Assembly (NCBI RefSeq): GCF_002101375.1
Contig: NZ_CP015207.1
Location: 744,001 to 808,000 of the forward strand
Length of the DNA: 64,000 nucleotides
Source of the DNA: Sporosarcina ureae
GTDB taxonomy: Bacteria; Bacillota; Bacilli; Bacillales_A; Planococcaceae
Direction of reading: 5' to 3'
The notes beneath the pieces are model-generated. The model saw nothing but the letters and a program-made list of their open reading frames with translations. It did not search any database and was not told the DNA's origin. Position 1 is the first letter of the stretch. Each line of letters starts with the position of its first letter. Below are positions 61,981 through 64,000 of the stretch, one piece after another. A program made the translations under genes and the position numbers.

Positions 61981-62544
61981 TTGAAACGTTTGATTCCTTT
62001 TATGTTGTTGCTCATAGTATTCGTCAGTGGTTGCAGTGAACCACTTGAACGTGGGAAACAAGTCCGGGAATTCACCTTTACGGATCAGCATAATCAACCA
62101 TTTAGTTCCAAGGAGCTTTCTGGTTCACCCTGGATTGCAGACTTCATCTTCACGAATTGTACCACCGTATGTCCGACATTGACGAGTGAGATGGCAAAAC
62201 TACAAGCTGAATTGAAAGCTCGGGATATCGAAATGAACTTCATTTCGTTTTCTGTAGATCCTGAAAGCGATACACCTGCAGTATTGAAAGACTATATCTC
62301 AAACTTCACTGATGATGAATCCAACTGGCATTTGCTGACGGGCTACACGCAATTAGAGTTCGAAGCATTTGCGCGTGAAGAGTTCCAGACTTTTGTACTG
62401 AAGCATGAATCATCTACTCAAGTTGTCCATGGCACGAATTTTTATTTACTGGATTCAGAAGGCTATATTCTTAAAGAATATAATTTCTCAAATGAATCTT
62501 ATAAAGAAGAATTATTGGCCGATTTAAAACGCATGAAAAAATAG
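61981..62544 (+). CDS. SCO1/SenC-family copper chaperone lipoprotein
   Basis: A 187-residue lipoprotein. The signal RLIPFMLLLIVFVSGC has a lipobox; the mature thioredoxin-like domain has FIFTNCTTVCPTLTSEM with the CxxxC copper pair near residue 61 and VVHGTNFYLLD with the third, histidine ligand near residue 148. B. subtilis YpmQ, which loads the CuA center of cytochrome oxidase, is the model. No oxidase genes are nearby. The start is TTG 61981, after AAAGGAG. It belongs to one operon with the two-component system. Confidence 0.9.
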   Translation: MKRLIPFMLLLIVFVSGCSEPLERGKQVREFTFTDQHNQPFSSKELSGSPWIADFIFTNCTTVCPTLTSEMAKLQAELKARDIEMNFISFSVDPESDTPAVLKDYISNFTDDESNWHLLTGYTQLEFEAFAREEFQTFVLKHESSTQVVHGTNFYLLDSEGYILKEYNFSNESYKEELLADLKRMKK

Positions 62545-62606
62545 CCGGGTTGCGTGACGGATTTCGTCCATTCCGTTATACTAGGATAGGAAAGCAGGTG
62601 TACGTG

Positions 62607-62972
62607 TTGGATTCTCGTTATTGGAAAGCCGGTTTTTTTACTGCATTGAGTTCATTTGTTCTACTCATTTTAGGCGTACGGACAGTCCTTGGACATGACT
62701 TAGTTGTCAATAACTATTTGACGTTTGCAGTGTTCGGCCTAATGGTCGGCATTGTCAGCTCCCTTTTATTATTCTATGAGCTATCCATTGCATTCAAAAT
62801 GTTCATGGTCGTTCTTGTTCTAGCATTTGCCGAAATGTTCCGCAGCTTCCTGATGATGGATAATGAATTCTCGGAGGCAATCGGGATTTTATCTTTGTTC
62901 ATTATTTCATCTTTCGGACTAGCCATCTCCATTATTGTACAGTTTATTGTAAAATTAGCTCGCAAAAACTAA
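62607..62972 (+). CDS. Small four-helix membrane protein (121 aa)
   Basis: A 121-residue protein with four hydrophobic segments and short polar loops. It starts LDSRYWKAGFFTALSSF and ends QFIVKLARKN. No family recognised. Start TTG 62607 lies six bases after AGGTG; GTG 62604 would also fit. A -10-like TATACT at 62577 gives a possible own promoter, so it may not be part of the SCO operon. Function unknown. Confidence 0.65.
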   Translation: MDSRYWKAGFFTALSSFVLLILGVRTVLGHDLVVNNYLTFAVFGLMVGIVSSLLLFYELSIAFKMFMVVLVLAFAEMFRSFLMMDNEFSEAIGILSLFIISSFGLAISIIVQFIVKLARKN

Positions 62973-63013
62973 AAACCGGTTGGAGAATTATTCTCCGACC
63001 GGTTGTTTTTTTG
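62973..63013. terminator. Bidirectional terminator between the 4TM gene and rlmN
   Basis: AACCGGTTGGAGAAT (62975-62989) and ATTCTCCGACCGGTT (62991-63005), with A and T runs, overlaps the end of rlmN. It is closely similar to the leuS terminator (CCGGT-GGAGA core). Confidence 0.9.
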
Positions 63014-64000
63014 TTTTTTTGATTTGTTTGCTTCGTAGTTGACCGCATGCAGCATCGATATCGGTACCATTCTCAAGACGTACTCCACCGTTTATACCTT
63101 TGCGTCTAAGCGCTTCGTAGAACGACTTAATCGCTTCCGGTTCACTCCGCTGATACTGGCCATGTTCATCTACTGGATTGTACGGAATCAGGTTGACGTA
63201 TGAAAGGTGACGCTTATCCGCAAGCAATCGACCCAACTCTTCCGCTTCTTTTACGTGGTCATTCACGTCACGCAATAAAATATATTCAAATGTGATGCGA
63301 CGATTCGTTTTTTCCAAATAATAGTTGATTGAATCCATCAATTTTTCAATAGGAAAAGCTTTGTTGATCTTCATGATAGATGAACGTAACTCATTATTCG
63401 GCGCATGTAATGAAACCGCCAAGTTCACTTGTAGTTTTTCATCTGCGAAGTCTTTGATTTTCTCCGTCAAACCACTTGTTGAAACCGTAATATGACGCGC
63501 GCCAATTGATAAACCTTTTTGATCGTTTACGACATGAAGGAAATTCATCAGATTCGTATAGTTGTCGAATGGTTCGCCTATTCCCATGACTACAATATGA
63601 CTTACTCGCTCATCTTCGCCCTTACCATCAAGATGCTCTTGCACTTTCATGATTTGACCCACGATTTCTCCTGCATCGAGATCGCGATTTTTGCGCAAAA
63701 GTCCGCTTGCACAGAAACTGCAACCGATATTACATCCGACTTGTGTTGTGACACAAACAGAATGGCCATAAGGGAATTTCATCAAAACCGTTTCAATCAA
63801 GTTGCCGTCATGCATTTTAAACAGGAATTTCACTGTGCCATCTTGTGAAACTTGCTTAACGTTTTGCTCAAGTGTCTGAATCGAGAAGTTTTCATTCAAT
63901 AAATCAATTGTCTCTTGATTAATATTATTCATTTCATCAAATGATAAGACACGTTTTTTATAGAGCCAATCCCAAACTTGTGCTGCACGATACTTTTTTT
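62988..64000 (-). CDS. rlmN: 23S rRNA (A2503-C2)/tRNA methyltransferase RlmN, 5' end outside window
   Basis: A radical SAM methyltransferase that methylates C2 of A2503 in 23S rRNA and of A37 in some tRNAs. [12 protein letters not shown] holds the three cluster cysteines; the C-terminal [10 protein letters not shown] contains the second cysteine used in the methylene transfer. The frame is open upstream of the first ATG in the window (63932) all the way to the edge, and the upstream residues [13 protein letters not shown] are typical RlmN sequence, so the gene continues off the right end. About 337 codons are in the window; the family has about 360, so roughly 25-30 N-terminal residues are missing. 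Confidence 0.95.
   Translation of the reverse strand, partial: KKYRAAQVWDWLYKKRVLSFDEMNNINQETIDLLNENFSIQTLEQNVKQVSQDGTVKFLFKMHDGNLIETVLMKFPYGHSVCVTTQVGCNIGCSFCASGLLRKNRDLDAGEIVGQIMKVQEHLDGKGEDERVSHIVVMGIGEPFDNYTNLMNFLHVVNDQKGLSIGARHITVSTSGLTEKIKDFADEKLQVNLAVSLHAPNNELRSSIMKINKAFPIEKLMDSINYYLEKTNRRITFEYILLRDVNDHVKEAEELGRLLADKRHLSYVNLIPYNPVDEHGQYQRSEPEAIKSFYEALRRKGINGGVRLENGTDIDAACGQLRSKQIKKTKKQPVGE

Noticed and set aside
63930..63932. ATG 63932 as the start of rlmN
   Set aside because: The frame stays open upstream to the window edge and encodes typical RlmN residues, so the true start is outside.

Overview
This 64-kb window comes from a low-to-mid GC Gram-positive chromosome. The order of the left third follows the Bacillus subtilis yt* region (ytnP, trmB, dat, ytzE, ytzG, ytgP/murJ, ytfP, leuS, ytqA, ytqB). 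Firmicute traits include a T-box leader, a purine riboswitch, AGGAGG-type ribosome binding sites with frequent TTG/GTG starts, YtxJ and YfkAB. A Tlp spore protein points to an endospore former. A Planococcaceae member, Sporosarcina-like, is the best guess; this is inference from gene order and protein similarity recalled from memory. No phage, plasmid, CRISPR, rRNA or tRNA gene was seen.

Layout. Positions 1-7.1 kb: end of an unidentified gene, lactonase YtnP, TrmB, a NERD-like protein, D-amino acid transaminase, the small regulator YtzE, pseudouridine synthase YtzG and the lipid II flippase MurJ/YtgP. Positions 7.2-13.4 kb: flavoprotein YtfP, a 19-copy 21-bp tandem array, LeuS under a Leu T-box, and the tRNA wobble-uridine genes ytqA (mnmL) and ytqB (mnmM). 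Positions 13.4-20.3 kb: an acetate-type block, read right to left: DUF485 protein, ActP-type symporter with a perfect cre site in its leader, a cNMP/CBS/nucleotidyltransferase protein, a DnaQ-type exonuclease, a 47-residue membrane peptide and an SDR, with a divergent GntR/FCD regulator. Positions 20.3-27.5 kb: mobile-element debris and a dispersed repeat, BrnQ, SbcCD and a sirtuin. Positions 27.6-33.1 kb: a sulfonate/taurine-type ABC importer (ssuBCA), and a thioesterase-MFS-cysK operon.

Positions 33.2-42.9 kb: PepF, an LLM flavoenzyme with an HxlR regulator, a divergent YodC-like nitroreductase with twin palindromic operators, a PdxK-like kinase, a disulfide-oxidoreductase-like flavoprotein, a DUF3887 lipoprotein, a methyltransferase, a heme-copper-oxidase-like mini protein, YtxJ without its usual cysteine, and Tlp. 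Positions 42.9-49.4 kb: a surface-polysaccharide-flavoured stretch: an OatA-like acyltransferase/SGNH protein, a 1059-residue membrane-anchored glycoside-hydrolase-like protein and a GmhB-like phosphatase. Positions 49.6-54.6 kb: QueT transporter with a possible translational control leader, an SDR, a DUF2829 (Tad2-like) protein, an adenine riboswitch driving the purine efflux pump PbuE, and small proteins. Positions 55-64 kb: SEC-C protein and YfkAB, an orphan NlpA/MetQ lipoprotein, ASCH and DUF2269 proteins, a FixH/YtkA lipoprotein divergent from a two-component system plus a SCO1-type copper chaperone, and rlmN cut by the right edge.

Most of the window is ordinary conserved chromosome. The parts most worth a second look are the 21-bp array and the dispersed palindrome (all in convergent gene gaps), the 1059-residue secreted enzyme, the ActP-linked nucleotidyltransferase/exonuclease pair, and the chromosomal DUF2829 protein.
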